Shown: one piece after another, positions 63,791-64,000 of the stretch
Position numbering within the stretch: the stretch's first letter is position 1
How the letters are laid out: the number at the start of each line of letters is the position of its first letter
Source of the DNA: Asparagopsis taxiformis
Taxonomy: Eukaryota > Rhodophyta > Florideophyceae > Bonnemaisoniales > Bonnemaisoniaceae
Direction of reading: 5' to 3'
NCBI GenBank assembly: GCA_030407315.1
Contig: JALQPE010001746.1
Span: 1 to 64,000, forward strand
Length of the DNA: 64,000 nt
The notes under the pieces: generated by a model
Told to the model about the DNA's origin: nothing
Database searches by the model: none
What the model saw: only the letters and a program-made list of their open reading frames with translations
Program-made: the position numbers and the translations under genes

Positions 63791-64000
63791 CTAAGTGATA
63801 CAAACCGATCTAAAATCCGAGCTAGCAGTATCAGTAACAAGCGAATCAATCGACATTCTCTTCACCTGCGTCTTGGCTGAATACGAGCATGCGGGCGGTA
63901 CACCTGCAAGTTGAATAGAAACAGTGCTTGTAGATTGTTCGCTCTCCTTGTCTGCAACACATTGCAGTGAGTTGACAGTATCGTCTTCAATCTCCTCGTA
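63791..64000 (-). CDS. YRDGISTF-family small protein 5, cut by the window edge
   Basis: The minus strand from 64000 to a TAG at 63791-63793 is open for 69 codons. It carries the family's second block (QSTSTVSIQLAG, like SSTVSLADRA) followed by its C-terminal block (VKRMSIDSLVTDTASSDFRS, like RLSIESLFSDMTSTESLRS). The N-terminus and core motif would lie beyond the right edge. It is oriented tail-to-tail with the gene at 62274. Confidence 0.65.
   Translation of the reverse strand, partial: YEEIEDDTVNSLQCVADKESEQSTSTVSIQLAGVPPACSYSAKTQVKRMSIDSLVTDTASSDFRSVCIT

Overview
This 64 kb window is eukaryotic nuclear DNA. The genes are short and mostly intronless or split by one small GT-AG intron (67-106 bp). 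There are secretory signal peptides, membrane anchors, TATA-like boxes, an APAF1-type NTPase, and LTR retrotransposons with a chromodomain and a Tudor-like domain. Compact genes in a retrotransposon-rich background suggest a red alga (florideophyte-like). That is only an inference; an oomycete or another protist is not excluded. No tRNA, rRNA, CRISPR or bacterial operon was seen.

Left region (1-4.76 kb): a decayed retroelement gag on the minus strand runs off the left edge, followed by one doubtful small gene and featureless DNA.

Protease region (4.76-41.2 kb): an array of at least seven relatives of one serine protease gene. The standard product has a signal peptide, a short Cys-containing propeptide, a chymotrypsin-fold (S1) domain, a transmembrane helix and a cytosolic tail. 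A single phase-2 intron always splits the Cys codon just before GDSGGP. The copies are in different states: two look intact (10.8-12.2 kb and 35.8-37.4 kb). One has lost the catalytic Ser (4.8-6.2 kb) and one has a single-base frameshift (8.1-9.5 kb). One keeps only the signal peptide and membrane part (20.5-21.2 kb). One is split by two retrotransposons inside the codons of the catalytic motif (22.4-34.8 kb), and one is a decayed relic (40.6-41.2 kb). The array also holds three complete LTR elements: copia at 12.3-18.4 kb, a gypsy/chromovirus-like element at 23.4-29.0 kb and a copia with a Tudor-like domain at 29.0-34.2 kb. Two fold-back elements and several near-perfect hairpins lie between the genes.

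Middle region (38.5-48.4 kb): a multi-pass membrane protein of unknown function, a 1206-residue NTPase/WD40 protein of APAF1 layout, and two paralogous secreted proteins that share a CTATTTAAC box but differ by one intron.

Right region (49-64 kb): a few small hypothetical or broken genes, then a dispersed cluster of a small-protein family I do not recognise. Its members have a basic N-terminus, an almost invariant core (YRDGISTFMLPxIF), Ser-rich acidic blocks and a conserved C-terminal motif. Five members and one diverged paralog occur, one of them cut by the right edge. Members with visible 5' flanks share an upstream AATTT..CCACGTCA element and a TATA-like box. This family is the best candidate for something undescribed.
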